Source: Pseudomonadaceae bacterium UBA836 (GTDB lineage: Bacteria; Pseudomonadota; Gammaproteobacteria; Pseudomonadales; Pseudomonadaceae). From it: a DNA stretch of 52,543 nt. Below, piece by piece: positions 26,865 through 35,483 of this stretch. A model generated the notes under the pieces. That model ran no database searches and was not told where the DNA came from. It saw only the letters and a list, made by a program, of their open reading frames with translations. The number at the start of each line of letters is the position of its first letter. Within the stretch, counting starts at the first letter, position 1. The DNA is taken from NCBI GenBank assembly GCA_002296055.1, contig DBHE01000057.1:1-52543 (forward strand). The letters run 5' to 3'. Made by a program: the position numbers and the translations under genes.

Positions 26865-28311
26865 CAAGGAACACCACCGTAAACGCAAGGCTGAGCGCGA
26901 GGCACTGCGCGAAGCTCTGCTGGAAACCCAATTTGAGCTACGCACGCTGCAGCACGGATCGGTCCTGTTGTTGATCAGCGGCAACGACTTCGCCGGCAAG
27001 GCCGAAATCATTCACAGCTTCTACGAGTGGCTGGACAATCGTTACCTCAATACCAGGGCCTTCGCACTCCCCAAAGGAGTGGAGCGCCGCATGCCACGGT
27101 TGTGGCGCTACTGGCGCACATTGCCGCCGGCGGGTGAGCTGGGGTTCTATCTCGGCTCCTGGTACCACCAACCACTGATGCGCCTGAGCCGCGGGCAGCT
27201 GAGCATTCCGCGCTTTACCACGCAAATGCAGCAAATTCTGCGCTTTGAGCGGCTGCTCAACGACGAGGGCATCACCCTGGTCAAAATCTGGCTGTACCTC
27301 GGCGATAACGAGCAGGACAGCCGTCAGCGCCGTGACCTGGCGCAACGCAAGCAGACTGTCGCCATGCGTGAATGGGGCGATTTCAGCGCCGCCGATTACG
27401 AGAAGGTACGCGAAGGCGCACGCCTGATGACCGAGCTGACCTCCACCCAGGGAGCACCCTGGATTCGCGTGCCGGCGGCGGACCCACATGAGCGCGATCA
27501 GCGCATTGGACAGATCGTGCTGGACGCAATGCAGCAACGGCTGGCCAATCCGCCCACATCAACACCGGTTTACGGCTGGCAGCCCGCGCAACGAGATTAT
27601 CTGGCGCAACTCGACTACAGCCTGGCGCTGGACAAAGACGACTACCAACAGCAGCTGGAGCACTGGCAGGGGCGCCTGCGTGCGTTGATACAGCACCCAC
27701 GCTTTGCCCGGCGCAACCTGCTGCTGGTGTTTGAAGGCAGCGACGCCGCTGGCAAGGGTGGCACCATCCGTCGCATCACCCAATGCCTTGACCCGCGTAT
27801 TCTGCGCGTGCACGGCACCCGCGCTCCGACCGATGAGGAGCGGCGCATGCCGTACCTGTGGCGCTTCTGGCGCAGAATTCCGGCGCCCGGCAACGTTGTG
27901 GTGTTTGATCGTAGCTACTACGGCCGGGTGTTGGTCGAGCGGGTCGAAGGCTTCTGCGACGAGCCTGACTGGCAGCGCGCCTACGGCGAGATCAATGACT
28001 TCGAGCAACAGCTAAGCGACAGCGGCACGCTGATCATCAAGTTCTGGCTGGCCATCACCGAGGACGAACAGCTCAAGCGCTTCAAGGCCCGGGAAGACTC
28101 GCCGGTCAAACGCTACAAACTGACCGAAGAAGACTGGCGCAACCGCAAACGCTGGCCAGACTATGTGCAGGCGATGAACGACATGGTGGAGCACACGTCC
28201 ACGCGCAACGCGCCCTGGCATTTGATCCCGGCGCAGAACAAGCGGTATGCACGCATCCAAGCCCTGCGCATCCTGTGCGAGACCCTGAACGATGCCCTGG
28301 GGCCAACCTGA
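26857..28311 (+). CDS. pap: Two-domain PPK2 class II: polyphosphate:AMP phosphotransferase
   Basis: Class II PPK2 enzymes use polyphosphate to phosphorylate AMP to ADP. The 484-residue product has two tandem PPK2 domains. The C-terminal one (about 265-484) is canonical: P-loop FEGSDAAGKGG (292-302), the arginine-rich RAPTDEERRMPYLWRFW, and the Walker-B/lid DRSYYGRVLVERV (351-363). The N-terminal one (about 5-230) is degenerate: its P-loop is ISGNDFAGKAE and the DRSYYGR motif is replaced by GSWYHQPLMR. This matches the known pattern in which only the second domain is catalytic. I chose the ATG at 26857; its overlap with the EAL stop implies coupling. Confidence 0.93.
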   Translation: MSDKEHHRKRKAEREALREALLETQFELRTLQHGSVLLLISGNDFAGKAEIIHSFYEWLDNRYLNTRAFALPKGVERRMPRLWRYWRTLPPAGELGFYLGSWYHQPLMRLSRGQLSIPRFTTQMQQILRFERLLNDEGITLVKIWLYLGDNEQDSRQRRDLAQRKQTVAMREWGDFSAADYEKVREGARLMTELTSTQGAPWIRVPAADPHERDQRIGQIVLDAMQQRLANPPTSTPVYGWQPAQRDYLAQLDYSLALDKDDYQQQLEHWQGRLRALIQHPRFARRNLLLVFEGSDAAGKGGTIRRITQCLDPRILRVHGTRAPTDEERRMPYLWRFWRRIPAPGNVVVFDRSYYGRVLVERVEGFCDEPDWQRAYGEINDFEQQLSDSGTLIIKFWLAITEDEQLKRFKAREDSPVKRYKLTEEDWRNRKRWPDYVQAMNDMVEHTSTRNAPWHLIPAQNKRYARIQALRILCETLNDALGPT

Positions 28312-28404
28312 GCCAGCCTGCCAAGTGCAGCGGGTGTTGGTCTGCCGGGCACAGCTCGTTATGATCGACCTACGCCACCGGGGCGCAACATAAGGAAAAT
28401 CGCA

Positions 28405-28815
28405 ATGAAGCTGCTGGACGAATTCAAGACCTTTGCAATGCGCGGCAATGTCATGGACATGGCTGTGGGTATCATCATCGGCGCCGCCTTCGGCAAGGTG
28501 GTTTCCTCCTTCGTCAACAACATCGTGATGCCACCACTGGGCATGCTGATCGGTGGCGTCAACTTCACCGACCTGTCGATTGTGCTCAAGGAAGCCGAAG
28601 GTGAAGTTGCCGAAGTCGCTATTGGTTACGGCCTGTTCATCCAGAGTGTGGTGGATTTTGTGATCATCGCTGCGGCCATTTTTGTTGCCGTCCGGGTGAT
28701 GAACAGCCTGAAGAAGAAAGAAGAAGCAGCGCCTGCCGCACCGCCAGCACCGTCCAAAGAGGAAGTGCTGCTGACCGAGATCCGCGACCTGCTCAAACAG
28801 CAAACGCCGAGCTAA
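28405..28815 (+). CDS. mscL: Large-conductance mechanosensitive channel MscL
   Basis: MscL is the pentameric inner-membrane emergency valve opened by membrane tension during hypo-osmotic shock. The 136-residue protein has the canonical N-terminus [20 protein letters not shown], the pore helix [20 protein letters not shown], the loop [11 protein letters not shown] and the second helix [21 protein letters not shown] charged cytoplasmic helix ends in [12 protein letters not shown]. An alanine/proline linker ([15 protein letters not shown]) lies before that helix. AAGGAAAA is a good ribosome site. It is followed by rlmG in the same direction. Confidence 0.97.
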   Translation: MKLLDEFKTFAMRGNVMDMAVGIIIGAAFGKVVSSFVNNIVMPPLGMLIGGVNFTDLSIVLKEAEGEVAEVAIGYGLFIQSVVDFVIIAAAIFVAVRVMNSLKKKEEAAPAAPPAPSKEEVLLTEIRDLLKQQTPS

Positions 28816-28821
28816 ACCCGC

Positions 28822-28846
28822 GCGGGGTCGGCAGCACCGGCCCCGC
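28822..28846 (+). terminator. GC-rich hairpin after mscL
   Basis: GCGGGGTCGG (28822-28831) pairs with CCGGCCCCGC (28837-28846) through one G-U, six bases after the mscL stop. There is no T-tract. TATACT at 28854-28859 directly after it could be a -10 box for rlmG, but I see no matching -35. Confidence 0.45.
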
Positions 28847-28890
28847 CTGCTGATATACTGCACCGCCCAGCTACCACACCGCTCATCACC

Positions 28891-30015
28891 ATGGCCCTGT
28901 GCACTACCCCCTACGGCTCGCTGCAGCTAACACGCTACCCCACCACAGGCGATCCGACCCTGTTGGCCCACGATGCAGCCGACATGTACCTGCTGCAACG
29001 CCTGAGCGAAGAGCCAGTAACGGCAAGTCCGATTCTGGTGGTCAATGACAGCTTTGGGGCGCTGGCCTGCGCCCTGGCTCTGGCCGGCCTCCAAGTGCAT
29101 AGCTGGGGTGACTCATGGCTCGCCTGGCGCGCCCTTAAGGACAACCTGGAAGCCAACGGCCTGAGCAGCGATCGCGTCACCTTCTTCAACAGCGGCGACA
29201 CTCCTACTGGCCCCTACCACCAGGTGCTGCTGCGCGTACCCAAGAGCCTCAGCCTGCTGCAGGACCAGCTGCAACGCCTGCGACCACAGCTGGCGAGCAA
29301 TGCCCTACTGCTGGCTGGCAGCATGATCAAACACCTGCCACCGACAGCCGGCGACTTGCTGGCCGCTCACATTGGGCCTTACCAAGCTTCTTTGGGGTGG
29401 AAAAAAGCCCGCCTGCTGCAATGTCAACATGACCCGGCGTTGCCAGCACGCCACAATAATCTGACCAGCCGCTATCCGCTGGAAGGCACGCCCCTTGAGC
29501 TTAGAAATCGCCCCGGCGTGTTTTCCCGGGAGAAACTGGATATTGGCACCCGTGCGCTGCTGCCCTGCATTGCGACCGATCTGGGCAGCGCTCGGGTGGT
29601 TGATCTGGGCTGCGGCAACGGTGCATTAGGCCTGATGGCTGCCCAGCGCAACCCAGGCGCGCAGCTCACCTTTATCGACGAGTCCTGGGCCGCAGTTGCC
29701 TCGGCACGCGACAACTTCGCCAGGGCCTTCCCCGGGCGCCACGCCAACTTCGTGGTCAGTGACGGCTTGAGCGAGGCGGCTGCCGGGTGCGCCGACCTCA
29801 TCCTCTGCAACCCGCCGTTTCATCAGCAGCAGGTGGTTGGTGATCAGATTGCCCGCCAGCTGTTTCGCCAAAGCCGCCGGGCGCTCGCACCGGGCGGCAC
29901 GCTGCTGGTCGTCGGCAACCGCCACCTCGGCTACCACCACACGCTTAAACGCGACTTCACACAGGTTGAGCATGTGGCGGCGACGCCCAAGTTTGTGGTG
30001 CTGGCCGCCAGCTGA
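28891..30015 (+). CDS. rlmG: 23S rRNA (guanine(1835)-N2)-methyltransferase RlmG
   Basis: RlmG methylates G1835 of 23S rRNA using S-adenosylmethionine. The 374-residue protein has the duplicated architecture of the RsmC/RlmG family. The N-terminal half is a degenerate methyltransferase fold, and the C-terminal half is catalytic, with the SAM motif VVDLGCGNGALGLMA and the N6/N2-methyltransferase motif CNPPFHQQQ. The ending NRHLGYHHTLKRDF...ATPKFVVLAA matches RlmG better than RsmC. The frame begins with ATG at 28891. It converges on the DUF2256/photolyase operon with only three bases between stop codons. Confidence 0.92.
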   Translation: MALCTTPYGSLQLTRYPTTGDPTLLAHDAADMYLLQRLSEEPVTASPILVVNDSFGALACALALAGLQVHSWGDSWLAWRALKDNLEANGLSSDRVTFFNSGDTPTGPYHQVLLRVPKSLSLLQDQLQRLRPQLASNALLLAGSMIKHLPPTAGDLLAAHIGPYQASLGWKKARLLQCQHDPALPARHNNLTSRYPLEGTPLELRNRPGVFSREKLDIGTRALLPCIATDLGSARVVDLGCGNGALGLMAAQRNPGAQLTFIDESWAAVASARDNFARAFPGRHANFVVSDGLSEAAAGCADLILCNPPFHQQQVVGDQIARQLFRQSRRALAPGGTLLVVGNRHLGYHHTLKRDFTQVEHVAATPKFVVLAAS

Positions 30016-30018
30016 GCC

Positions 30019-30156
30019 TCAGTTGCGGCGTGCACGGCGACAACGCTCCGAGCAGTAGCGCACCTCACCCCAGCACGCCGCCCACTTGCGGCGCCAACTG
30101 AAGGGTCGGCCGCACACCGCGCAGGTCTTCTGCGGCAGATCGCCCTTGCGCCTCAC
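30019..30156 (-). CDS. DUF2256 mini-protein with CxxC...CxxxC (zinc-ribbon-like)
   Basis: This 45-residue protein uses a GTG start at 30156 whose bases overlap the photolyase TGA (GTGA), so it is made by translational coupling. The sequence is the complete DUF2256 pattern: [22 protein letters not shown], then [16 protein letters not shown]. Four cysteines (C12, C15, C35, C39) can bind one metal ion, and the protein is strongly basic. In my recollection DUF2256 proteins commonly sit beside FeS-type photolyase/cryptochrome genes, as here. The function is unknown; a small nucleic-acid-binding or maturation partner of the photolyase is a reasonable guess. Confidence 0.85.
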   Translation of the reverse strand: MRRKGDLPQKTCAVCGRPFSWRRKWAACWGEVRYCSERCRRARRN

Positions 30157-31691
30157 AGTGATTCGCCGGCATCCAGCCGCGCAAGCAGGTGCTCTCCCCA
30201 ATCCCACAACGCATCCCGCTTGCTGTCCGACATTTTCTGCAAATTGCGATACACCAGCCCCATCCGCGGATTGCCGCTCAACTGTTTTTGGTGCCGCATG
30301 ATGAAGTGCCAATACAGGGAGTTGAACGGGCAAGCCTTGGCGCCAGTCTGCTCGCTGACCTTGTAGCTGCAGCCGCCGCAGTAGTCCGACATGCGCTTGA
30401 TGTACTGCCCGCTGGCACAATAGGGCTTGGAGCCGAGAAAACCGCCGTCGGCATGCATCACCATGCCAAGGGTGTTGGGCAGCTCCACCCAATCAAACGC
30501 ATCCATGTACACAGCCAGATACCAGTCGCATATTTGCTTTGGCTCAATGCCGGTAAGCAGCGCGAAGTTGCCGGTCACCATTAGCCGCTGGATGTGGTGA
30601 GCGTAGGCATGCTCCAACGTCTGTCCAATCGCCTGCTGCATGCAACGCATGCGGGTCTGGCCGGTCCAGTAAAACTCGGGCAGATCACGCTGATTGCCAA
30701 AGGCGTTGCGCTCGGCGTACTCCGGCATCAGTAGCCAGTAGATACCCCGTACATACTCGCGCCAACCAAGAATCTGGCGGATGAAACCCTCTGCTGCGTT
30801 CAGCGGAACAGTCCCGGCCTGCCAGTCCGCCTGCACATCAAGACATACACGCCCCGGATCCAGCAGCCCAATGTTCATGGCGGCAGCGATGCGGGCATGG
30901 AATAGCCACTGCTCGTCACTCGCCATGGCATCCTGATAATCGCCAAAGCTGGCCAGCGCGTGCTGCCGAAAATGCTGCCACAAGGCCTCGGCATCGGCAT
31001 GAGTCACCGGGTAGTCAAAGCCGTCCAGCTGGCCGTAATGATCAGCAAAGCGCTCACGGACCAGGCACTCGACCTCGACGGTGATCTGATCGGCCGCAAA
31101 GTGCGGCTGCTCCGGCACCGCAGTACCGCGCGGCAACGCCTTGCGGTTATCGGCGTCAAAATTCCAGGCGCCGCCTTCCGGCTCGCCGTCCGCCGTCATC
31201 AACAGCCCAGCTTCACGGCGCATCTCGCGGTAAAAGTACTCCATGCGCAGCTGCTTGCGACCTTTGGCCCAGCGAGCAAAGCGCTCTTTGCTGCAGAAAA
31301 AGCGCGCATCTGGCCGCAGCTCAAGCTCGGGCCAGTCGAGCTGCCGGAAACGCTCCAGCAGGCGCCACTCGCCAGGCTCGGTCAGCAGGATACTGCCGGG
31401 GTTTAGCCGTTTGCGAGCACGAGCCAGCTCGCCGTCCAGGCTACCGGAATTAGCGGGGTCATCCAGGGTGATGTAGTCGACGGTGAAACCTTGTTTTCGC
31501 AGGTGCTCTGCGAAATGACGCATGGCCGAGAGGATAAACAGGATTTTCTGGGGATGGTGGGGTACGTAGCGCCCCTCTTCGACGGCCTCAACCAGCAGGA
31601 TGCGGTCTTGCTCTGGATCGGCATCGCGCAGGCTGCTGATCTGTGGATCGAGCTGATCGCCCAGCAGCAGGATCAGCCTGCGAACGCTCAC
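30153..31691 (-). CDS. phrB: FeS bacterial cryptochrome/photolyase, PhrB-type (6-4) photolyase
   Basis: This 512-residue protein matches the FeS-BCP (PhrB/CryB) family, which repairs (6-4) photoproducts using FAD, a lumazine antenna and a [4Fe-4S] cluster. The four cluster cysteines are C350 (RMRCMQQ), C438 and C441 (DYCGGC) and C454 (KACPFN), the numbering I recall for Agrobacterium PhrB. The paired active-site histidines H365-H366 are in [17 protein letters not shown]. The N-terminal antenna-domain motif is [10 protein letters not shown]. The start is GTG at 31691, overlapping the stop of the DUF6482 gene as GTGA; its own stop overlaps the DUF2256 start the same way. A three-gene operon is implied. 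Confidence 0.94.
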   Translation of the reverse strand: MSVRRLILLLGDQLDPQISSLRDADPEQDRILLVEAVEEGRYVPHHPQKILFILSAMRHFAEHLRKQGFTVDYITLDDPANSGSLDGELARARKRLNPGSILLTEPGEWRLLERFRQLDWPELELRPDARFFCSKERFARWAKGRKQLRMEYFYREMRREAGLLMTADGEPEGGAWNFDADNRKALPRGTAVPEQPHFAADQITVEVECLVRERFADHYGQLDGFDYPVTHADAEALWQHFRQHALASFGDYQDAMASDEQWLFHARIAAAMNIGLLDPGRVCLDVQADWQAGTVPLNAAEGFIRQILGWREYVRGIYWLLMPEYAERNAFGNQRDLPEFYWTGQTRMRCMQQAIGQTLEHAYAHHIQRLMVTGNFALLTGIEPKQICDWYLAVYMDAFDWVELPNTLGMVMHADGGFLGSKPYCASGQYIKRMSDYCGGCSYKVSEQTGAKACPFNSLYWHFIMRHQKQLSGNPRMGLVYRNLQKMSDSKRDALWDWGEHLLARLDAGESL

Positions 31692-32002
31692 GGCCGCAGC
31701 GGCAGACGCAGGCGCATGGCGCCGTGTGACGCAGCCTCGCTCAGAGGGTCGCCAACACAGGCTTCATCCGCCACGTTCAAATGCACCAGATCAATACTGG
31801 GCCACGACAGCTCTTTCAACGCCCGACGGGCCTGATCCAGCGAGCGGAAATGCCACAGCCCCTGCCCAGCCTCATCGTGCAGCAGCACAACCTTTCCGTC
31901 GAACCGCGCCTCGACCAGGTAGAGGCCACCCTCATGCGAGAGCAATGAAAGCCGCTGCAAGCGGCCTTGCTCGACCACCTGATGCAATTCGTTCAAGGTC
32001 AT
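31688..32002 (-). CDS. DUF6482 family small protein, first gene of the photolyase operon
   Basis: This 104-residue soluble protein resembles the DUF6482 family of pseudomonads: LNELHQVVEQGRLQRLSLLS, EGGLYLVEARFDGKV, and a C-terminal part with DLVHLNV. It has no signal peptide or cysteine cluster; the single cysteine is in EACVGDP. A ribosome site (GGAG) lies eight bases before the ATG, and a plausible sigma-70 promoter lies about 30 bases further upstream. It overlaps the photolyase start by four bases. Its function is unknown; context suggests a link to light or UV damage response. Confidence 0.8.
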   Translation of the reverse strand: MTLNELHQVVEQGRLQRLSLLSHEGGLYLVEARFDGKVVLLHDEAGQGLWHFRSLDQARRALKELSWPSIDLVHLNVADEACVGDPLSEAASHGAMRLRLPLRP

Positions 32003-32030
32003 GATGGGGTCTCCACAAAGTTATACAGAG

Positions 32031-32060
32031 ACTATACACCATGACCAAAAATTCGACCAA
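32031..32060 (-). promoter_or_regulatory. Probable sigma-70 promoter of the DUF6482-phrB-DUF2256 operon
   Basis: On the minus strand TTGGTC (32060-32055) and TATAGT (32036-32031) are 18 bases apart and end about 30 bases before the DUF6482 ATG. Both hexamers match the consensus at four or more positions. No LexA box was recognised. Confidence 0.5.
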
Positions 32061-32085
32061 GTTGTACGACAGAAGGTGCTGCGGC

Positions 32086-32580
32086 TCAGCCCTTTTCCTT
32101 CGCGACCTTATCCAGTAGGCCCATGGCAAACGCCGATACCACAAAGGTCAGGTGAATCAGCACGTACCACATCAGTTTGTCGTTATCGATGTTGGTGGCG
32201 TTCATAAACACCTTGAGCAGGTGAATCGAGGAGATGGCCACGATAGATGCTGCCACCTTCATTTTCAGCGAGCCGGAATCCATCTTGCCCAACCAGCTGA
32301 GCTTCTCCTTGCCCTCATCAATATCCAGCTGAGAGACGAAATTTTCGTATCCGGAAATCATCACCATCACCAGCAGGCCGCCGACCAGCGCCATATCGAC
32401 CAGCGACAGCACTACCAGAATCAGGTCCGCCTCCTTGGTCGTCAGCAGGTGCGGCGCCAGATGGATCAGCTCCTGAAAGAACTTAATCGCCAGCGCCAGC
32501 AGCGCCAGCGACAGGCCGAAATAAATAGGCGCCAAAATCCAGCGCGCTGAATACATCATGTTTTCCAGAATGCGTTCCAT
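32086..32580 (-). CDS. yqhA: UPF0114/YqhA family inner-membrane protein
   Basis: This 164-residue protein has three to four membrane helices. It is nearly superimposable on E. coli YqhA as I remember it: [20 protein letters not shown] at the start, [51 protein letters not shown] and [14 protein letters not shown] chose the ATG at 32580 because it reproduces the family N-terminus and length; a start seven codons upstream is possible. The biological role is not established. It is transcribed on its own, away from the DnaA-box-containing gap. Confidence 0.9.
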   Translation of the reverse strand: MERILENMMYSARWILAPIYFGLSLALLALAIKFFQELIHLAPHLLTTKEADLILVVLSLVDMALVGGLLVMVMISGYENFVSQLDIDEGKEKLSWLGKMDSGSLKMKVAASIVAISSIHLLKVFMNATNIDNDKLMWYVLIHLTFVVSAFAMGLLDKVAKEKG

Positions 32581-32964
32581 ACCCAGTATCACCTCAATCA
32601 ATAAACGTCATGCTCATCGCGGTTGTGCACAGTATCTGTGGATAACTCTGTGTGCAGTGGTCTGATAACCCGCTCTGCGCCTTGTAACTTCGGTGGCCGC
32701 GGTGATCCGTGCATTTTTTGCACAGCACCGGCAGCCACCTGCCTCTCTTTTACGCCCATGCCTGCAGCCCAGGTCTGATGGGGCTTCCCGCGCCCCAATC
32801 AAATCATTCGGGATCAGACGACAGCGCAGGCGTCAAGCCTGAAATCGCCATTTTTCAACAGAGGGATGACACCGCCCAATGCCAGAAAGCTGTGGATAAC
32901 CCTGTAGACAGAAGCCGCTAAGCCGCACCAGGCCGGGTGCCACGCGAGACATAGTGGCAATTTG
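32581..32964. other. Non-coding gap with two perfect DnaA boxes
   Basis: The 384 bases upstream of yqhA and downstream of the Lon-like gene carry no credible gene. TGTGGATAA, the complement of the strict DnaA box TTATCCACA, occurs at 32637-32645 and again at 32891-32899 in the same orientation. A palindrome TGTGCACA lies 12 bases before the first. A small hairpin GTGCA-TTTTT-TGCAC is at 32709-32723. No ribosome site followed by a good open frame was found. The content is unexplained. Confidence 0.55.
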
Positions 32965-35382
32965 TCACTTGGCTTCGGGGTCAGCCTGTTCTTCTTCCTC
33001 TTCGCGTTCGCGCTCAGCAATCTCGGCCAAACGCGCTACGACCAGGGCGTTGATGCTGCCCTCGGTGAAGTCACCCTCATCGTTCAGCTCGCCAGCCGGG
33101 GCACCGGCCAGCAGGGCCAACGCTTCATCCACGCAGGACACGGCGTACACTGCAAACTGGCCAGCGCGCACTGCCTGCAGCACCTCTTCATCAAGCATCA
33201 GGTTGGGCACGTTGGAGCGCGGAATGATAACGCCCTGTTGGCCGTTCAGGCCACGGGCCTGGCACAGACGGAAGAAGCCTTCGATCTTCTCGTTCACGCC
33301 TCCCACCGCCTGCACCTCACCAAACTGGTTGATCGAGCCGGTAATGGCAAAGCACTGTTTGAGTGGCGTGCGCGAGAGGGCCGAAATCAAGGTGCAGACT
33401 TCGCCCAGCGACGCGCTGTCGCCATCTACATAGCCGTAGGACTGCTCCAGCGCGATACTGGCGGAGATCTCCAGCGGGTACTTCTGGGCATAGCGGCTAC
33501 CCAAAAAGCCGGTAAGAATCATCACCCCCTTGGAGTGAATCGGCTGACCGAGGTTTACCTCGCGCTCGATATCCACAATGCCGCTGCCGCCAGGGTAGAC
33601 GGTGGCGCTGATACGCGCGGGCAGACCGAATACCGAGTCGCCCACTTCCAGCACGGTCAGACCGTTGCACTTGCCGACCGCGGCGCCGTCGGTATCAATC
33701 AGAATCACGCCAGACACCATATCCTCGCGAATACGCGCACTGACGCGCCCGGTGCGGGTTTCTTTGGCACGCAGAGCACGCTCGATATGCGCGGTGTCGA
33801 TCAAGGGGTCGCCGGCCAGCTGCCGCAGAAAGTCTGCCTCAGCCACCAACTGAAAGATGTCGCTGATCCGCGCTGACAACCGCGCCTGGTGCTCAGCCAG
33901 GCGGGTACTGTAGGTCAGCACTCGCGCCACGGCGGCGGCGCTGAGTGGCGCCAGCCCTTCCTCCGAGGTGCGCGTTTTGAGCAGCTGGGCCATGCCCTCG
34001 ACGCTATCGGGCGTGCGCGGCAGGTCTTCATCAAAGTCCACCAGCACCCGGAACATCTCCTGAAAGTCCGGATCCAGATCCTGCAGCGCGTAATAAACCT
34101 GACGCGAGCCGATGATCACTACCTTGAGATTCAGCGGCAGCACCTGCGGCGTCAGGCTGACGGTCGCCAGACGGCCCATGTCCGCCCAAGGCGACTCCAT
34201 TTTCAGCTGCCGCGAGTGCAGTGCACGCTTAAGCGCATCCCAGACAAAGGGCTCGCCCAGCAGCTTTTCCGCTTCCAGCAGCAGGTAACCGCCATTGGCG
34301 CGATGCAGGGCGCCAGACCGAATATGGCGATAGCTGGTCACCAGCGCCCCTTGCTCCGGCGAGTACTCAATGCGGCCAAACAGGTTGTCATAGGACGGGT
34401 GAGGCTCGTGCACCACCGGCGCGCCGCCGCTGGCGTCATGGCCAACGATCAGACTCGGGCAATACTGCTCGGTCAACAGCTGCTTCTTGTACGCATCTGG
34501 CCGGCTCTCCAGCGCGCGCTCCTCAACCAGTTGGTCGATCACCGTCTTGAGCAGGTTCTGGCGCATCGCCTGCAGGTACTCGCAGACCGCCTGATTGCCG
34601 CAATACGCTTCCAGCAACGGCTCCAGCAGCGGCTGCAGCGCTTCGGTGATGGTTTCCTCGTTCAGCTCTCGCAACTGATTGCTGGACTCGCGCTTCCATT
34701 GCGGCAGGCTGGACAGCTCCTCGTTGAGGTTTTCTTCCAGGGCCGAAATGTCGGCGTGAAAACGCTCACGCTCCTCCTCGGGCAACTGGGAAAAGTCGGC
34801 TTCGTCCAGCGCCTTGCCCTCTTTCATCGGCGTGAAGGCAATGTTTTGCGCGTCGCGGTAAAGGGCGATGCTCTTTTCCAACGCCAAACGCTCTACTGCA
34901 TCCAGAGCACGGTCGTAGCGTTGATTAAAGGCACGATCGATGGCGTTTTTCTTCTGTTGATACGCCGGATGCTCAAAGGCCGCCGGAAAGGTCGCCAGCA
35001 GGTTGTCGATCAGTTTCTCGATGGTCTCGATCAATTGCCCGGCCGAGCCCGGTGTCAGGCTGATCACCCATGGCTCACGCGGCTCGTCGAAGTTGTTGAC
35101 GTACACACAATCCTGCGGGGTGACCTGGCGCTTGGCCTCGGCCTGCAGGTAGCGTTTGACGTAGGAGAAACGGCCGGTCCCCGGCTCGCCCATCACAAAC
35201 ACGTTGTAACCCGGGCGACTCATGGCTACGCCAAACTGCAACGCCTCTACTGCGCGCTCCTGGCCAAGAATGCCGCGAAAGGGCTCCAGGTCATCGGTTG
35301 TGGCAAAGCCGAGGTTGTCCAGGTCTATCGGGGCGGTAAGCTGTTCAGGTGTCAGGCGCAGTGCGGCGGGTTCGGTGGTCAT
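32965..35382 (-). CDS. Lon-like ATP-dependent protease (LonB/YcbZ type, AAA_32)
   Basis: This 805-residue protein has an N-terminal Lon-like substrate region, an AAA domain split by a long helical insertion (about 120-300), and a C-terminal Lon protease domain. The catalytic dyad is S656 (YVDGDSASLGE) and K699 (GGVNEKIEGFF). The P-loop reads VMGEPGTGRFSY (63-74), with arginine where Walker A has lysine. The arginine-finger region HRANGGYLLLEAEKLL is present. The C-terminus is an acidic tail (EREREEEEEQADPE). It lacks the classical LonA N-domain and is not the housekeeping Lon. Substrates are unknown. The next gene upstream on the same strand encodes a HemD-fold protein 101 bases away. Confidence 0.92.
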   Translation of the reverse strand: MTTEPAALRLTPEQLTAPIDLDNLGFATTDDLEPFRGILGQERAVEALQFGVAMSRPGYNVFVMGEPGTGRFSYVKRYLQAEAKRQVTPQDCVYVNNFDEPREPWVISLTPGSAGQLIETIEKLIDNLLATFPAAFEHPAYQQKKNAIDRAFNQRYDRALDAVERLALEKSIALYRDAQNIAFTPMKEGKALDEADFSQLPEEERERFHADISALEENLNEELSSLPQWKRESSNQLRELNEETITEALQPLLEPLLEAYCGNQAVCEYLQAMRQNLLKTVIDQLVEERALESRPDAYKKQLLTEQYCPSLIVGHDASGGAPVVHEPHPSYDNLFGRIEYSPEQGALVTSYRHIRSGALHRANGGYLLLEAEKLLGEPFVWDALKRALHSRQLKMESPWADMGRLATVSLTPQVLPLNLKVVIIGSRQVYYALQDLDPDFQEMFRVLVDFDEDLPRTPDSVEGMAQLLKTRTSEEGLAPLSAAAVARVLTYSTRLAEHQARLSARISDIFQLVAEADFLRQLAGDPLIDTAHIERALRAKETRTGRVSARIREDMVSGVILIDTDGAAVGKCNGLTVLEVGDSVFGLPARISATVYPGGSGIVDIEREVNLGQPIHSKGVMILTGFLGSRYAQKYPLEISASIALEQSYGYVDGDSASLGEVCTLISALSRTPLKQCFAITGSINQFGEVQAVGGVNEKIEGFFRLCQARGLNGQQGVIIPRSNVPNLMLDEEVLQAVRAGQFAVYAVSCVDEALALLAGAPAGELNDEGDFTEGSINALVVARLAEIAEREREEEEEQADPEAK

Positions 35383-35483
35383 CCAGCGTCCTTGGTGCTA
35401 TGGCGTGAGCAAAACAGCATTGTTGCTGCCGTGCCTGCCCGTGACAAGAGCCGAACGCTGGAGAATGGCAATGCGGCGCCGAG

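Noticed and set aside
32581..32964. A chromosomal replication origin
   Set aside because: Two DnaA boxes alone are too few, there is no AT-rich unwinding element, and no dnaA, dnaN or rpmH gene is near.
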